From: Candidatus Caldilinea saccharophila
GTDB taxonomy: Bacteria; Chloroflexota; Anaerolineae; Caldilineales; Caldilineaceae
Length of the DNA: 64,000 nt
Assembly: GCA_016710365.1 (NCBI GenBank)
Contig: JADJVW010000001.1
Span: forward strand, 310,001-374,000
Direction of reading: 5' to 3'
Below are positions 10,958 to 29,008 of this stretch, in pieces. Within the stretch, counting starts at the first letter, position 1. Every line of letters starts with the position of its first letter. Below the pieces are notes generated by a model. The model was given only the letters and a program-made list of their open reading frames with translations, did not search any database and was not told where the DNA came from. The position numbers and the translations under genes were made by a program.

Positions 10958-12566
10958 CTAGCCTTGCGGCGCCGCTGCCTTGATTTGGTCAGACACATTC
11001 TCTTCAAACTGCTTGAAATTCGCCCTGAACATGCCGGCCAATTTCTTAGCCTGCGCATCGTAGGCATCCTTGTCGGCCCACGTATTGCGCGGCTGAAGCA
11101 CCTCTGCCGGCACATCCGGCACGCTGGTCGGAACCTGGACGCCAAAGAAAGGATCTTCGACAAACGCGACGCCGTTGAGGTCGCCATCCAATGCAGCGTT
11201 GACCATGGCGCGCGTGTAGGCGATCTTCATGCGGTGGCCGACGCCAGGAGGCCCGCCGGTCCACCCGGTGTTGACCAGCCAACAGTTGACGTCGTGTTGC
11301 TCGATCTTCTTGCCTAGCAGGCTGGCGTAGACGCTCGGCCGCTGCGCCATGAAGGGTGCGCCAAAGCAGGCGCTGAAGGTGGCCTGTGGCTCGGTCACAC
11401 CGCGCTCGGTGCCCGCGACTTTGGCCGTGTAGCCGGAGATGAAGTGATACATGGCCTGCGCGGTGGTCAGCTTGGAGATGGGCGGCAGCACGCCAAAGGC
11501 ATCCGCCGTGAGGAAGATAATGTTCTGCGGGTGGCCGCCGCGGCCATCGCGCGTGGCGTTGGGAATGTGCGAGATCGGATAGGCGGCGCGGGTGTTCTCG
11601 GTCAACGAGCCGTCATCGAGATCGATGCGCCGCGTGTTGACGTCGATGCCTACGTTCTCCAGAACGGTGCCAAAGCGCCGCGTTGTTTCATAAATTTCCG
11701 GTTCGGCTTCTGGCGAGAGACGGATGGTCTTGGCATAACAGCCGCCCTCAAAATTGAAGACGCCCGTTGTCGCTCCAGCCATGCTCGTCGTCGCCGATCA
11801 GCGTGCGCTTCGGGTCGGCGGAGAGCGTCGTCTTGCCCGTGCCGCTCAGACCAAAGAAGATGGCCGTGTCGCCCTTTGGCCCGATATTGGCGGAGCAGTG
11901 CATGGGCATCACTTCGTGGAAAGGCAGCAAATAGTTCATCGCCGTAAAGACCGATTTCTTGATCTCACCGGCGTATTCGGTGCCGCCGATCAGCACCAGC
12001 TTTTCCGCAAAGTTGACCAGAATGAAGACATCCGAGTTGGTCTCGTCGTAGTCAGGCGAGGCGTGGAAACCAGGGCAGTCGATGACCACGAACTCGGGGC
12101 GGTGGACAGACAGCTCTTCGGGCGACGCCTGGATGAACATGTTGCGGACAAAAAGGCTGTGCCAGGCATACTGTGTGACGATGCGTACGGGCATACGATA
12201 CTGCGGGTCGGCGCCGGCCCAACAATCCTGGATGAAGACATCTTTTCCCTGCAGGTAGGAAGTCATGCGCCGGTGAAGTTCGTCGAAACGATCCAGCTTG
12301 AAGGGGCGATTGACCTTGCCCCACCAAATGAACTCGTCGCTGGTTGGCTCCTTGACGACAAACTTGTCGTTAGGCGAGCGTCCGGTGAACTGACCTGTGC
12401 GCACAACAAGTGGCCCCAGGTGCGACATGATGCCTTCATTGCGTTTGATGGCTTCTTCATAGAGCGCTGGCGTTGCCAGGTTCCAGTAAGCCGTCTTGAC
12501 ATTGGTGATCCCATGCGTTTCGAGACCGACCGGGCTATGAGGACGCGAACTGTACTCTTGCATCAT
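10958..12566 (-). CDS. pckA: Phosphoenolpyruvate carboxykinase (ATP), one frameshift
   Basis: PckA converts oxaloacetate and ATP to PEP, CO2 and ADP, the entry step of gluconeogenesis. The start ATG at 12566 has AGGAGC upstream. Visible motifs are TGRSPNDKFVV, the P-loop GLSGTGKTTLS, metal-binding DDEHGWSDN and GGCYAKTI, and the C-terminal TGWTGG. An extra G in GACAACGGGCG near 11764 breaks the frame between DEHGWSDNG and VFNFEGGCYAKTI. Joined length is about 535 residues, the usual size for the ATP-type enzyme. The break falls in the most conserved part of the active site, which argues for a sequencing error. Confidence 0.93.
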
Positions 12567-12580
12567 TGGCTCCTATTCTT

Positions 12581-12615
12581 TTCCAACAAATTGGAACAGT
12601 ATACGAACCATTATA
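12581..12615 (-). promoter_or_regulatory. pckA promoter region with palindrome
   Basis: On the minus strand a TATAAT box lies at 12610-12615 (reads ATTATA on plus). A 16-base inverted repeat, TTCCAA-CAAA-TTGGAA at 12581-12596, lies between it and the pckA ribosome binding site, a possible operator. No good -35 was found. Confidence 0.45.
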
Positions 12616-12646
12616 CACTGAAAAAGCAGGACATCGATGACACGAC

Positions 12647-15123
<2,477 letters not shown>

Positions 15124-15280
15124 GATGCTTCCTATTGGATAGGTCTGCGCGACTCAATTATCGGCGGGTGGAATGGCGTCAGACTCGATGATATTTTGTG
15201 ACTTGATGAAAATTTAGCGTGGCTGCGACAGCGCAGCAGCCATGCGGCGTCACTATACACCACTTGCGCCATCCTGCCTA

Positions 15281-15491
15281 GTAGGTCGGGCTGATAGCCC
15301 GACGGTGTTGCGTAGGTGCGTAGGTCGGGCTGATAGCCCGACGGCGTTGCGTAGGTGTGTAGGTCGGGCTATCAGCCCGACGGCGTTGCGTCCGATCCGG
15401 TTGGCATCAACCAGCAGCAGGTCCGGCCTACGGGGAGCGACGACGCTCAACAAGATGATGGAAGCACCATCGGGCTGATAGCCCGACCTAC
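15281..15491. repeat. Cluster of four GTAGGTCGGGCTGATAGCCCGAC elements
   Basis: Three copies sit at 15281-15303, 15320-15342 and 15359-15381, separated by GGTGTTGCGTAGGTGC-like spacers. A fourth, inverted copy lies at 15469-15491. Each copy carries the palindrome TCGGGCT / AGCCCGA around GATA or ATC. The inverted last copy pairs with the first, so the cluster can form a large hairpin. It lies upstream of glgP and just past the end of the next minus-strand gene. Confidence 0.8.
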
Positions 15492-16180
15492 TGGACAGGG
15501 TAGGTGACCAAAATTCCCACGCCGATCAAAAACACAACGGCAGCCAGCGTCAGCATGGCAATATCTACGCTTTTAGACTGAAACTTGCCGCTGATGCCGC
15601 CAAAGAAAAGCACCGAGGCGAAGATCACGGTCAGCAGGACGTAGCGGTCGGAAATCTCGTTGGCCCGGTTGGCGAATTCCGCTTCGGTTTCAGCCTGTTG
15701 TTGTAGTTCCGTCGCTTGTGTGTTTTGCACCAGTTGATACTCGGCCATGACAAAGGGCGTGGGCGGCGCATCTGGGTTCTGCAGCGGCTTGGTGGCGACC
15801 CAGGCGTCGGTGGCGACTTTAAGCTCCGCCGGAAAGCGTGCGTACAGAAAATCGGCCAGTTCCGAGTTCTCTCCGCTGACCGCCGACGCCCAGGCGACAA
15901 AAAGGTTGGCGTGCAGGCTGGTCATCTGCAACGCCTGGTTGGACATTTTCGCCGACTGCACGTAGGCAACGTTGGCCGCCGCGCTGTGCTGCGTCTGCTC
16001 GCCGCCCCACAGCGCGGCTTGATAGCCGGCCCACGCGGTGGCGACAGTCGCCAGCGAGAGCACAATGGCCGCCGCAAACTCGACCCAGCGATCAAAGCGG
16101 CTTACTTCAGTCTCGACGGAAAGAATGCGATCGCCAAAGCTGCCAGTAGCGTCTTTCCGCTTGCTCTGCTCTTGCTCCAC
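15488..16180 (-). CDS. Membrane protein resembling DUF4337
   Basis: A 230-residue protein with one membrane segment after a charged N-terminus (FDRWVEFAAAIVLSLATVATAW), a long soluble middle region and two more membrane segments at the C-terminus (YVLLTVIFASVLFFGGISG and IAMLTLAAVVFLIGVGIL). The order and the GYQAALWGGEQTQHSAAANVAY stretch after the first helix recall DUF4337 proteins, but this is a tentative match. The last codons run into the repeat cluster. It lies 21 bases downstream of the P-type ATPase gene on the same strand and may be co-transcribed with it. Confidence 0.6.
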   Translation of the reverse strand: MEQEQSKRKDATGSFGDRILSVETEVSRFDRWVEFAAAIVLSLATVATAWAGYQAALWGGEQTQHSAAANVAYVQSAKMSNQALQMTSLHANLFVAWASAVSGENSELADFLYARFPAELKVATDAWVATKPLQNPDAPPTPFVMAEYQLVQNTQATELQQQAETEAEFANRANEISDRYVLLTVIFASVLFFGGISGKFQSKSVDIAMLTLAAVVFLIGVGILVTYPVQ

Positions 16181-16201
16181 CCTGCACCCCCTTTCCTCTT
16201 T

Positions 16202-18744
16202 CTATTCTGCGATATCCAGGAAGCGCCCCAGCCACCGGCGCCGCCACATCGTGCGCAACAGCAGCGCCCACCCGACTGTCATCACCAGAATGGCGAGATG
16301 GAAGAAGAGTGGCAACGGCACCAGTTCAAAAAACGCACGCAATCCCGGCAGCAGCAACAAGAGGTAGTAGGCCACGATCAGTGCAGCCGCGGCCGCGGCC
16401 GTGAGCCAATGGCCGCGATAGGGCGCGCCCCCGGCAAACCAGCGCAGCGGCGGCTCTGCGAAGACCATGATCAGCACACCCGACAGCACGAAGAAGGTCA
16501 CCAGCGAGGTCTGCGCCGTGTAGAAAATCGCCAGCACCTTGAATTGCTCGGCGCTGAGCGATTCGGCCGGCGTCTGGGCGGCGCGCGCCACAGTCGCCAC
16601 CATCTCGGCGCTGGCATCGACTTGCGCCAGCCCGCGCTCGGCGACGAAGAACGCGCCGATGTAAATCAGCAGGCCAAAGGCAAACATCAACAAAGCCGCG
16701 GGCAGCGTGAAATGCATAATATTGGCCGAAAGCCGGGTGCGATTCCCCGCCGCCAGCGCGGTCAACGAGATGATGGCGGGCGGCGCGCCGCAAAGAAGGA
16801 GAGAATGGTGTTCTGCGGTGCGGTGAAAGGAAAGCCCAGTTGCAACACAGCGATCCCGCTGATCAGCAGCACCAATGCAAAGACCGTCACCATATAGACT
16901 TTGAGGATGCTCTGGATGCTGGCGACGATGCGCTGTCCTTCGCGCAGCGCCTTGGGCATCGCTTCAAACGAATCGCCCAGCAACACCATGCCCGCGACCG
17001 CGCGAGTGGCTGTGCTGCCGCTCTCCATCGCAATGCCCATGTTGGCTTTTTTGAGCGAGAGCACATCGTTGACGCCGTCACCGATCATCGCCACATACTC
17101 ACCCTGACGGCGCAGCGCGTCGACCAACTGCTCCTTCTGTTGTGGAGAGATGCGGCCAAAGACCGTCGCGTCAGCCGCAGTCTGGGCGAATTCCCCCTCA
17201 CTCATCGCCGCCAACTCCGGGCCGGAGATTGCACGCAGCTCGCCCGGCAGCCCCGCCTGCCGGGCAAGTGCGGCCACTGTCTGCGGATTGTCGCCGGAAA
17301 TCACCTTGAGCTTGATACCCTGCTCGGTAAAAGCTTGCAGCGTCTCCTGAAGGTGTGGGCGCAGTTCGTCGCTAAAGCTCACCACGCCGAGCCACGTCAG
17401 CGCAGGCAGCGCCGGCTCGCCGTCGGCGCCGTGCAGCGTCGTCACGTCCGGATTGTGGGCAAAGACCAGCACGCGCAACCCAGCGTCCGACCAGACCTGG
17501 AGCTGCGCCAAGGCAGGGGCGTCAACTGTGAAGCGATCCTGCAGCATCTCCAGCGCGCCGAGCACGTAGACGCCTTTGATGGCAGGGTCGTCGAAGGCCA
17601 GCCCCGACCACTTGCGCGCCGACGAGAAGGCAACCTCATCACTCACGCGGCGATTGTCACCCACTCGCCATTCGACAATCGCTTCAGTCGTCTTGTTGGT
17701 GGCGGAGGCGTTGCCAGCAAAATCGGCAAGTTGCTGCTCCAGCGTCGTCTTGTCCATGTCGATGGGATAGGCGTCGGCGTAGCGGATCTTGTTGGCCGTG
17801 AGCGTGCCGGTCTTGTCCGTGCAGAGCACCGTCACATTGCTCAGCGCCTCGACGGCGTTGATCTGCTGCACCAGCCCACCCTGCTGTCCAATGCGCACCG
17901 CGCCCCACGAGTAGTTGAGCGTGATGAAGACCAGCAACCCCGCGGACACCGACCCGGTGATGACGGCAAGAATCTGGAGCCAGAGGTCGAAGGGAAGGCC
18001 GAGCACAAAGAGCGCCAACACCGCTAGAAATCCGTAGAAAACGACGATCAGCAACAGGATGCGCAACAGCCGGTTTACATCGCGCTGCAGCGGCGTCTGC
18101 TCCAGCTTGAACTGGCGGGCGTTTTGTGTAAGTTGGTTGGCAAAACTTTGTTCGCCGACGCGCGTCGCCTCGACCAAGGCCGCGCCGGTGACGCAAAAGC
18201 TGCCCGACAACACCTGTTCGCCCTGCGTCTTGTCGACCAGGTCGGACTCGCCGGTCAGCGCGCTCTCGTCCACTTCGAGCTTGCCATCGTCCGCCACCAC
18301 GCTATCGACAGGAATCTGGTCGCCGGCGCGAATGACGAGTACATCACCGCGCACCAACTCCGCCGGATCGACCTGCTGATCCTGCCCATCGCGACGCACG
18401 GTGATCTTGGCGCGCGCCAACAACGCGATCTGGTCAAGCTTGCGCTTCGCCAACACCTCCTGGATGATGCCGACGATGGCGTTGAAGGCCACCAGCATCA
18501 CCGTCGTGATCGCGCTGCGCAGGTCGCCCACCAAGACCATGCCCGCGCCGATCGCATAGAGCACGACGTTGACCGGGTTGAAAACGTTGGTTTTGAGGAT
18601 GTCGGTATAGGTGCGGCTGGTGGTGAGCCTGATATCGTTGCCCTCCCCGCGCTGACGCCGGATGAGGACTTCAGCGTTGGTGAGGCCGGTAACGCCGGCA
18701 CCCGGCAGTCCATTCATCGTCATGGGACTTTCTCTGTCGTTCAC
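16202..18744 (-). CDS. Cation-translocating P-type ATPase (HAD-IC), one frameshift
   Basis: The product pumps a cation across the membrane with ATP. Diagnostic motifs are TGES (ALTGESDLVDK), the phosphorylation site CTDKTGTLTANKI, and GDGVNDVLSLKKANMGIAM. The N-terminus carries the tryptic LTNAEVLIRRQRGEGND helix typical of the CtpE/YloB-like group. The transmembrane M4 segment reads ITGSVSAGLLVFITL, lacking the PEGL motif found in most calcium-type pumps. A missing base near 16785 breaks the frame between TILSFFA and ISLTALAAGNRTRLSAN. The remaining 187 residues hold the last four membrane helices. Joined length is about 847 residues. The start may be GTG 18744 or ATG 18723. The transported ion cannot be named with confidence. 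Confidence 0.85.
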
Positions 18745-18874
18745 AGTGGCTTCAAGTTGATTGGCAATCCCACTACTGTACGTGTAATTGCCCGCTTATC
18801 CAAACAGAGCGACAGCTCCTGGCAAGATCCGGCAATGGCTGGCACGAAAAACTTTTGAGGAATGCTGGATCGAT

Positions 18875-18917
18875 AAAAAATCGGCAGGGTGTGTCCATGG
18901 TGGACACACCCTGCCGA
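18875..18917 (-). terminator. Rho-independent terminator of the protease gene
   Basis: Arms TCGGCAGGGTGTGTCCA and TGGACACACCCTGCCGA (17 bases, perfect) close a three-base loop at 18881-18917, followed on the minus strand by six T (18875-18880). It lies just downstream of the subtilase stop at 18956. Confidence 0.9.
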
Positions 18918-18955
18918 TTGACCGGAATCCCGCGCTTACGCGGCCAGACGCTACA

Positions 18956-22270
<3,315 letters not shown>

Positions 22271-22292
22271 GAGATTTCTCCTGAAAAGATGT

Positions 22293-22844
<552 letters not shown>

Positions 22845-23154
22845 TCTGACCTCCTTGTCAGCATAAGCAAACGATGCTTGAACGATCAAACGATGCAGAA
22901 GATAGTCTTGTACGGTGGACAAATGCGCTTGCTGTGGTGGGGAACGCCTACCTCTGGAGGACGCTCGCCCGTTGAATGATTCGACGACGATACGCCACAA
23001 CTGCTGGCGACGAATCATGCTGCATCCAGGGTTGCGCATGGAACCGGGACGAAACTCGAGATGGTTCAAGGATAGCGGAAATGCAACGCATTTTCTTGAC
23101 GATTTGGCGGCGCTTTGCAAACAAAGAAATTGCCCGTCGTCGTTGTTTCATTTG
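22845..23154. other. Intergenic region, no gene seen
   Basis: A 310-base gap lies between the lipoprotein gene start (22844) and the phosphotransferase gene end (23155), both on the minus strand. It probably holds the promoter of the protease operon. I found no convincing promoter boxes, hairpin or reading frame in it. Confidence 0.3.
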
Positions 23155-24138
23155 CTAACTTGCCTGCTGGCCTTTTTCGTTGTTCTCAGCCTGCAAAACC
23201 TCTTGCAGCCACCCCGGCACGGCGTCGGCGTATTCCCCGTGCTGTTCGGGAGGCAAAGTCGCCAGCGCACGCCGCCACGTCAGCGCGCGATTGACCATGG
23301 TCAGCGGCTGGGCAAGTTGCAGCGCACGGCGCAGGTCGTCCAGCCCTCCGTAGGCGCGCCATTGGGTCAGGTAAAGGTCGCGCAGATCGCGCAGCGCTGG
23401 ATCATTTTCCTCCAGCCCAAGCCCGTAGGCAATACTGCGCAGCGTGACGAGCAGCGTCAGGAAAGGGTGCGTCACACAGGCGTCGCCCCAATCGATAAAA
23501 CGATACTGACCGTGCTGGATCAGAATATTGCCGTCGTGGAAGTCGCTGTGGTCGATCGTGGCGGGGATGCCCAGGCTCGCCAGCTCGGCGCACTGGGCGG
23601 CAAAGGCGGGGAAGCGCGCGATCAGGTGCGCATGTTCGACCGGCGTCAACCCGTGCGGCGCACCGACGGCCAGCAACGCTTCGTCGGCCAGCAGATCTTC
23701 ATAGAGCGCAGGCAACTGCTCCAGCCGCCGGTCGACGACGCCAGCCGCCAGCAACTCGGCAACGTGGGGCGCAGCTTGCCTCTGCAACGCGGCATAGCGC
23801 GGCAAGATGAGCGTCCAATGGTTGAGATCGCCGCCCTCGCGCGTGTGGCTACGCAGCAACTCACCGCCGTCCCCCATCAGGATTAACCCTTGCTCCATCT
23901 CCAGCCCATAGATCGGCGGCAGCGTTTCCGGCTGCAACCGCAGCAGAAAGTCGATCAGCGCGACCTCGTGCTTCATGGCAGGCGCGCACGCCTTCAGCCA
24001 CAACAACCCAATGTTCGTCGGCGCCCGCCACAGCGCGGACCAGGGGCGCACCCGCACTTCCTCCAGCGCACTGGTCAGGCGTACGTCTGGGGCGCGCAGT
24101 TGCAGGACCTGTCCATGTAGGAGATGGATGCCACCCAT
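23155..24138 (-). CDS. Aminoglycoside phosphotransferase (APH) family protein
   Basis: A 327-residue kinase-fold protein. The catalytic loop is HSDFHDGNILIQHG (HxDxxxxN) and the metal-binding motif is FIDWGDACVTHPFLTLLV, both near the middle-to-C-terminal part. The N-terminal lobe (LRAPDVRLTSALEEVRVRPWS) lacks a recognisable kinase glycine loop, which is common in this family. Members phosphorylate antibiotics, choline, homoserine or other alcohols, so the substrate cannot be predicted. The ATG at 24138 has no clear ribosome binding site, so the start is provisional. It stands alone, beside a repeat-rich gene-poor stretch. Confidence 0.85.
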   Translation of the reverse strand: MGGIHLLHGQVLQLRAPDVRLTSALEEVRVRPWSALWRAPTNIGLLWLKACAPAMKHEVALIDFLLRLQPETLPPIYGLEMEQGLILMGDGGELLRSHTREGGDLNHWTLILPRYAALQRQAAPHVAELLAAGVVDRRLEQLPALYEDLLADEALLAVGAPHGLTPVEHAHLIARFPAFAAQCAELASLGIPATIDHSDFHDGNILIQHGQYRFIDWGDACVTHPFLTLLVTLRSIAYGLGLEENDPALRDLRDLYLTQWRAYGGLDDLRRALQLAQPLTMVNRALTWRRALATLPPEQHGEYADAVPGWLQEVLQAENNEKGQQAS

Positions 24139-24344
24139 CCAGCTTGTTCCCAGGGCGCGGGCGTGTAAGAAGGCGTCATCGCAAGAAAATTCCCGTACTC
24201 ATACTCTATCCAAAATTCAATGCTTCACAAGTCACGGGCAGTGTAGCACGATCTGTAACACTTTCTGTAGCGCTTTGCTGCTTTTGCGGCGCATCGTTTC
24301 GTGATTTGATAGACATAGCATAGCCCGCCATCGGAGAGCGACTC

Positions 24345-24594
24345 GTGGCTGACTACGGCGCTGGTTTTGACATTCAGCGCAGTGCGACGACAGTAGATAG
24401 TGAGGAGGCATTGGTGTTCGACAACCTGCCTGGGCAAGATCTGAATCGCCGCGTAGTTGCCGTCCACAACAGCAGACTCTACAGTTTCTTCTTCACACCA
24501 CTGGCGAGAAAGCAGAAACTCAGGCCGCAATAGAGGCATTCTATCTGGGCGTGCTCGGCTGTTTCGCTTTCTGGAGTAAAAAGATTGGAGATTA
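24345..24594 (+). pseudogene. Remnant of the C-terminal part of an unknown protein
   Basis: Residues read EEALVFDNLPGQDLNRRVV and HNSRLYSFFFTP, then after a shift near 24505 TGEKAETQAAIEAFYLGVL and CFAFW, stopping at 24594. The pattern (LPGQDL, HNGRLY, FTP, then a closing YxxVLxxFxF helix) recalls the ends of secreted proteins in the PsbP/serine-hydrolase style, but I cannot name it. No start or upstream domain is seen, so it is probably the fossil of a larger gene. It lies in the gene-poor 24.1-25.3 kb stretch. Confidence 0.45.
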
Positions 24595-24614
24595 GGAAAA
24601 ATCTCCAATCTCTC
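24578..24614. repeat. Hairpin AGATTGGAGATT / AATCTCCAATCT
   Basis: Two exact 12-base arms flank a short loop. The same ATTGGAGAT core recurs at 28931-29007. It lies just past the gene remnant. Confidence 0.7.
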
Positions 24615-24662
24615 AACCATCTAAAGTGATTCCACTTTGAGAACAGGAGTTTCAGCGATTCG

Positions 24663-24790
24663 CACTAGTGGGTCGTTTGGCACGGTTGAAGCCATTTCCG
24701 CAGTAGGTATTCCGAGTATCTGATATGGCGTATCGAGAGATGCCTGCTGACGACCGAATGGCTGTATTCGTGCCAAACGGCCCACTAGTA
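24663..24790. repeat. MITE-like element with 22-bp inverted ends
   Basis: The left end (24663-24684) CACTAGTGGGTCGTTTGGCACG pairs with the right end (24769-24790) at 20 of 22 positions. The 84 bases between also fold partly (AGCCATT with AATGGCT). No reading frame lies inside. Confidence 0.5.
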
Positions 24791-24819
24791 CAGGTGGGCG
24801 TAATTCTGCCCGTAGATTT

Positions 24820-24881
24820 GGTAGGGACAGGCCCCCGTGCCTGTCCGGCTTCCGGGCGCACACGGGGGTGCCGCCCCTACC
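24820..24881. repeat. Inverted repeat GGTAGGGACAGGCCCCCGTG type
   Basis: GGTAGGG...CCCCCGTG pairs with CACGGGGG...CCCCTACC over most of its length. It is in the gene-poor region with the MITE-like element directly before it. Confidence 0.6.
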
Positions 24882-24961
24882 AGGAAACCAATGAGGTATT
24901 TCAGCCCGTGTGTACTAGTGGGCTGTCAACTAAGAAGCTTTGATTGAGCACATCAGAAGAG

Positions 24962-25052
24962 AACACAGATAAACGCCGATAGCCTCAGATGCACGCAGAT
25001 ACTTTGCTCTTATCCGCGCTTATCGGATTTTATCTGCGGCTATCTGCGTTCA
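24962..25052. repeat. Inverted repeat of the ACAGATAAACGCCGATAG type
   Basis: AACACAGATAAACGCCGATAG pairs imperfectly with CTGCGGCTATCTGCGTT downstream, with ATCCGCGCTTATCGGATT as a second stem inside. This is one member of the CGGAT-rich intergenic family. Confidence 0.5.
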
Positions 25053-25267
25053 CTTGCTGTCGCTCTACCCTAACTCTGACGTTTGACAGTCCACTACCCG
25101 TATAATTTCGTCACAAACACTTGGTTTCAAAGTAGCATTACCTTAGTATTACAGCGATACAAGTAGACCAATCGTAGGGACACCGATAGATCATGTCTGT
25201 GCTGCCCCAATACTCCCACGGCGAGTGAATCATGTCAGTGTCCATGCTCATCTGGGGCGCCAATGAG

Positions 25268-25328
25268 CAAAAAGATCGCTTTTCTCTGCGCGCCTCTGCC
25301 TCTCTGCGACTCTGCGTCAAAGGGTTAT
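25268..25328. repeat. Dispersed CTCTGCGCGCCTCTGCC repeat
   Basis: Low-complexity CTCTGCG text of the same family as 2540-2635, directly after a short intergenic stretch. It lies beside the 3' end of the next gene. Confidence 0.5.
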
Positions 25329-26077
<749 letters not shown>

Positions 26078-26098
26078 GACCTATGCTTTTTCTCAGAA

Positions 26099-26208
26099 AC
26101 TGTTTGAAAAGCCCTACCACGAAGCCACAAAGAGGCGCGAAGTGGGCGATCAAAGAGACGCTTTCACGTGCTGCTTTGCGCCGCTTTGCGTGCTTCGGGT
26201 CTCAGTGG

Positions 26209-26230
<22 letters not shown>
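26099..26230. repeat. Imperfect inverted repeat element overlapping a gene end
   Basis: ACTGTTTGAAAAGCCCTACCAC and its distal reverse complement (CAGTGGTTACTTTTCAAACAGT) bracket about 130 bases of CACAAAG-type text. One end matches the copy at 5912-5965. It overlaps the last codons of the HAD phosphatase gene. Confidence 0.6.
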
Positions 26231-27069
<839 letters not shown>

Positions 27070-27349
27070 ACAGGTTTGGCATCTTTCCCAGGTAGATTTT
27101 GCAGAAGACATGCATAGAATAAATACGGGTGCTCTGTCATTATAGTCGGCGCCGGGGGAGAACTTGAAACCGATGGCGTATTCATTGTTTTCCCGCATCT
27201 GTTGTAATAATCTAACAAAGGAGCAGAGAGCCGTTTGCCGCGGATTTGCAGATCGTGTAACGTATGCGTAATTGAGTCCTTTACCCTGCTTGCCAGGGCC
27301 GCTGCCTATTCCCACTCAATTGTTCAGAAAGTACTCAAAGGAGAGAGTT

Positions 27350-28921
27350 ATGGCGCTCAAAATGAAAATTACTTACGCTACCATGTCGGCTGACAACGAA
27401 GAGTTACAATCCGCCTTCGATGAGGCCTTCGACAAGGTAAGATCGTCGATGCTGGGGGTGGAGGCGCCCATGTTTATCAACGGTGAGAAAGTGCTTGCCA
27501 GCGAGAAAACAATTGCCTACAGCCCGGTCGATACGCGCGTCCATCTTTGCACCGCGCAGAAAGGCACGAAGGAGCACGCACGCGCCGCCGTGGCCGCGGC
27601 GAAAAAAGCATTCAAAGGCTGGGCGGCCACGCCCTGGCAAGAGCGCGTCGCGGTCATGCGCCGCGTCGCCGAGAAGATCAGCGAGAACAGTCTCGAACTT
27701 TCGGCGATCATGGTGATGGAAGTCGGCAAGAGCCGGCTCGAAGCACTGGGCGAGGTAGAGGAAACGGCCGATCTGATACGCTATTACGCCGACGCGCTGG
27801 AGAAGAACCACGGCTATATCAACGAACTGGGCAAGCTCAGCGACAGCGAAACCAACATGAGCGTGCTCAAACCCTACGGCGTGTGGGTCGTGATCTCCCC
27901 CTTTAACTTTCCGATGGCGCTGTCGGGTGCACCGATCTGTGCAGCGCTCATCACCGGCAACACCGTGGTTTTCAAAGGCGCATCATCGACGCTTTACACT
28001 GGCTGGAAAACGGCGGAGCTCTTTGCCGAAGCCGGCCTGCCCGTGGGCGTCTTTAACTACGTCAGCGGCCCGGGGCGCACCGTCGGCCAGGAGTTGCAGG
28101 ACAATCCCGACATCGCCGGCTGGACCTTCACCGGCTCCTACGACGTCGGTATGCAGGTGGCGCGCAACGCGCTCAATGGCCGCTATCCCAAGCCGGCGAT
28201 CATCGAAATGGGCGGCAAGAACCCGACCATCGTCTCGCGCCATGCAGATCTGGACAAGGCGGCCACCGGCGTCGCCCGCTCGGCGTTTGGGCTGGATGGA
28301 CAGAAATGTTCGGCGTGTTCACGCGTCTACGTCGAGGAGAAAGTCTACGATCAATTTGTCGCCCTGCTGGTCGAAAAGAGCGCCGCGCTCAAGGTCGGCA
28401 ACCCGACGACGCGTCAGGCTTTTATGGGCACAGTCATCGACAAGAACGCGTATGAGGACTATCAGCGCTTCGTCGAGATCGCACGCCGCGACGGCCATGT
28501 GCTCTATGGCGGCGCCACCCTGACTGACGGCGACCTGAGCCGTGGCTATTACGTCGAGCCGGCGATTATCGGCGAGCTGCCCGACGACCACGAGTTGGCC
28601 AAAAACGAGTTGTTCCTGCCCATCTTGTATGTGGGCAAGGTCAAGAACTTGGAAGAGGGCATGACAAAGGCAAACGATACCGTCTATGGGCTAACGGCTG
28701 GCTTCTTCAGCGAAGACGAAGCGGAGATCCGTTGGTTCCTGAGCAACATCGAAGCAGGCACGGTCTACGCCAACCGGCGCTCCGGCGCCACCACGGGCGC
28801 CTGGCCGGGCATCCAGGCATTTGGCGGCTGGAAAGGCTCCGGCATGAGTGGCAAAGGCGTCGGCGGCCTCTACTCGCTGCCGCTATATATGCACGAGCAG
28901 AGTCAGACAGTGATTGAGTAA
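27350..28921 (+). CDS. pruA: L-glutamate gamma-semialdehyde (P5C) dehydrogenase
   Basis: This 523-residue aldehyde dehydrogenase oxidises P5C (glutamate semialdehyde) to glutamate in proline and arginine breakdown. The Rossmann text is VISPFNFPMALSGAP, the catalytic glutamate is in IIEMGGKNPTIV, and the cysteine is in GLDGQKCSACSRVYV, the DGQKCSA form characteristic of P5C dehydrogenases. The start is ATG 27350 with AAGGAGAG directly upstream. An open frame upstream of it has no ribosome binding site. Length is normal. A proline dehydrogenase gene is not in the window. Confidence 0.88.
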   Translation: MALKMKITYATMSADNEELQSAFDEAFDKVRSSMLGVEAPMFINGEKVLASEKTIAYSPVDTRVHLCTAQKGTKEHARAAVAAAKKAFKGWAATPWQERVAVMRRVAEKISENSLELSAIMVMEVGKSRLEALGEVEETADLIRYYADALEKNHGYINELGKLSDSETNMSVLKPYGVWVVISPFNFPMALSGAPICAALITGNTVVFKGASSTLYTGWKTAELFAEAGLPVGVFNYVSGPGRTVGQELQDNPDIAGWTFTGSYDVGMQVARNALNGRYPKPAIIEMGGKNPTIVSRHADLDKAATGVARSAFGLDGQKCSACSRVYVEEKVYDQFVALLVEKSAALKVGNPTTRQAFMGTVIDKNAYEDYQRFVEIARRDGHVLYGGATLTDGDLSRGYYVEPAIIGELPDDHELAKNELFLPILYVGKVKNLEEGMTKANDTVYGLTAGFFSEDEAEIRWFLSNIEAGTVYANRRSGATTGAWPGIQAFGGWKGSGMSGKGVGGLYSLPLYMHEQSQTVIE

Positions 28922-28930
28922 AAGTAAGAA

Positions 28931-29007
28931 ATTGGAGATCGGAGATTAAGAGATTGGTTGACAGCCGATCTCGCATCTCCGATCTCCAATCCCCAATCTC
29001 TTAATCC
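28931..29007. repeat. Repeat with interleaved inverted arms (ATTGGAGAT family)
   Basis: ATTGGAGATCGGAGAT and TAAGAGATTGG are followed by ATCTCCGATCTCCAAT and CCCAATCTCTTA in the same order, so the two pairings interleave rather than nest. It follows the P5C dehydrogenase stop and touches the end of the small membrane gene. Confidence 0.6.
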
Positions 29008-29008
29008 C

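Noticed and set aside
15281..15491. CRISPR array
   Set aside because: The units are palindromic, spacers are few and similar to each other, and one copy is inverted. No cas gene is near.
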